A stretch of DNA of 6,006 nucleotides from Alphaproteobacteria bacterium (GTDB lineage: Bacteria; Pseudomonadota; Alphaproteobacteria; Micropepsales; Micropepsaceae). A program made the position numbers and the translations under genes. Of the stretch, positions 6,004 through 6,006 are shown piece by piece. The stretch spans positions 1 to 6,006 of the forward strand of contig CANBZE010000129.1 in assembly GCA_947373775.1 (NCBI GenBank). Direction: 5' to 3'. Position 1 is the first letter of the stretch; each line of letters begins with the position of its first letter. A model generated the notes under the pieces. That model had not been told where the DNA came from and searched no databases. It saw only the letters and a program-made list of their open reading frames with translations.

Positions 6004-6006
6004 ACC

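Noticed and set aside
5316..6005. Minus-strand open frame of 229 codons
   Set aside because: It is antisense to the secreted-protein gene, which has a signal peptide and a ribosome site. Runs of Ala/Thr/His reflect the reversed glycine tract.

Overview
The window looks like chromosomal DNA of an alphaproteobacterium. It is GC-rich, with strong G/C at third codon positions and long empty antisense frames. Other pointers are a DivJ/PleC-like histidine kinase core, a transglutaminase/DUF2126 protein, and a stress promoter that fits the alphaproteobacterial EcfG consensus. The genus cannot be told from the sequence.

Layout. (1) Positions 1-2495, minus strand: a large gene, cut by the window's left edge, with an N-terminal transglutaminase-like domain followed by a DUF2126 domain. 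(2) Positions 2496-2627: a 132-bp divergent control region holding an exact EcfG-type promoter motif (GGAAC-N16-CGTT) that reads towards the next gene. (3) Positions 2628-3737, plus strand: an intact cytoplasmic metallopeptidase with an N-terminal zinc ribbon and an HEIGH motif (COG4307 type). (4) Positions 3734-5176, minus strand: a six-helix membrane histidine kinase whose stop codon overlaps the peptidase's stop in the four bases CTAG. (5) Positions 5177-5369: a second divergent control region with a short direct repeat and near-matches to the same stress promoter. (6) Positions 5370-5963, plus strand: a small secreted Pro/Gly-rich protein with a C-x-C-x-C motif, followed by a GC-rich hairpin at the right edge.

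The most interesting part is the left half. DUF2126 has been interpreted, in published comparative genomics of amidoligases (recalled, not looked up), as a circularly permuted glutamine-synthetase-like ligase. It belongs to a predicted and, as far as I know, unproven peptide-tagging system with a permuted ATP-grasp enzyme, an alpha-E helical protein and an NTN-hydrolase (proteasome-like) peptidase. Here the ligase gene lies head to head with a zinc-ribbon metallopeptidase whose promoter looks stress-controlled. The other members are not in the window and would be expected to the left of position 1. The histidine kinase and the secreted protein have no evident functional tie to that module. No RNA genes, mobile elements or CRISPR arrays were seen.
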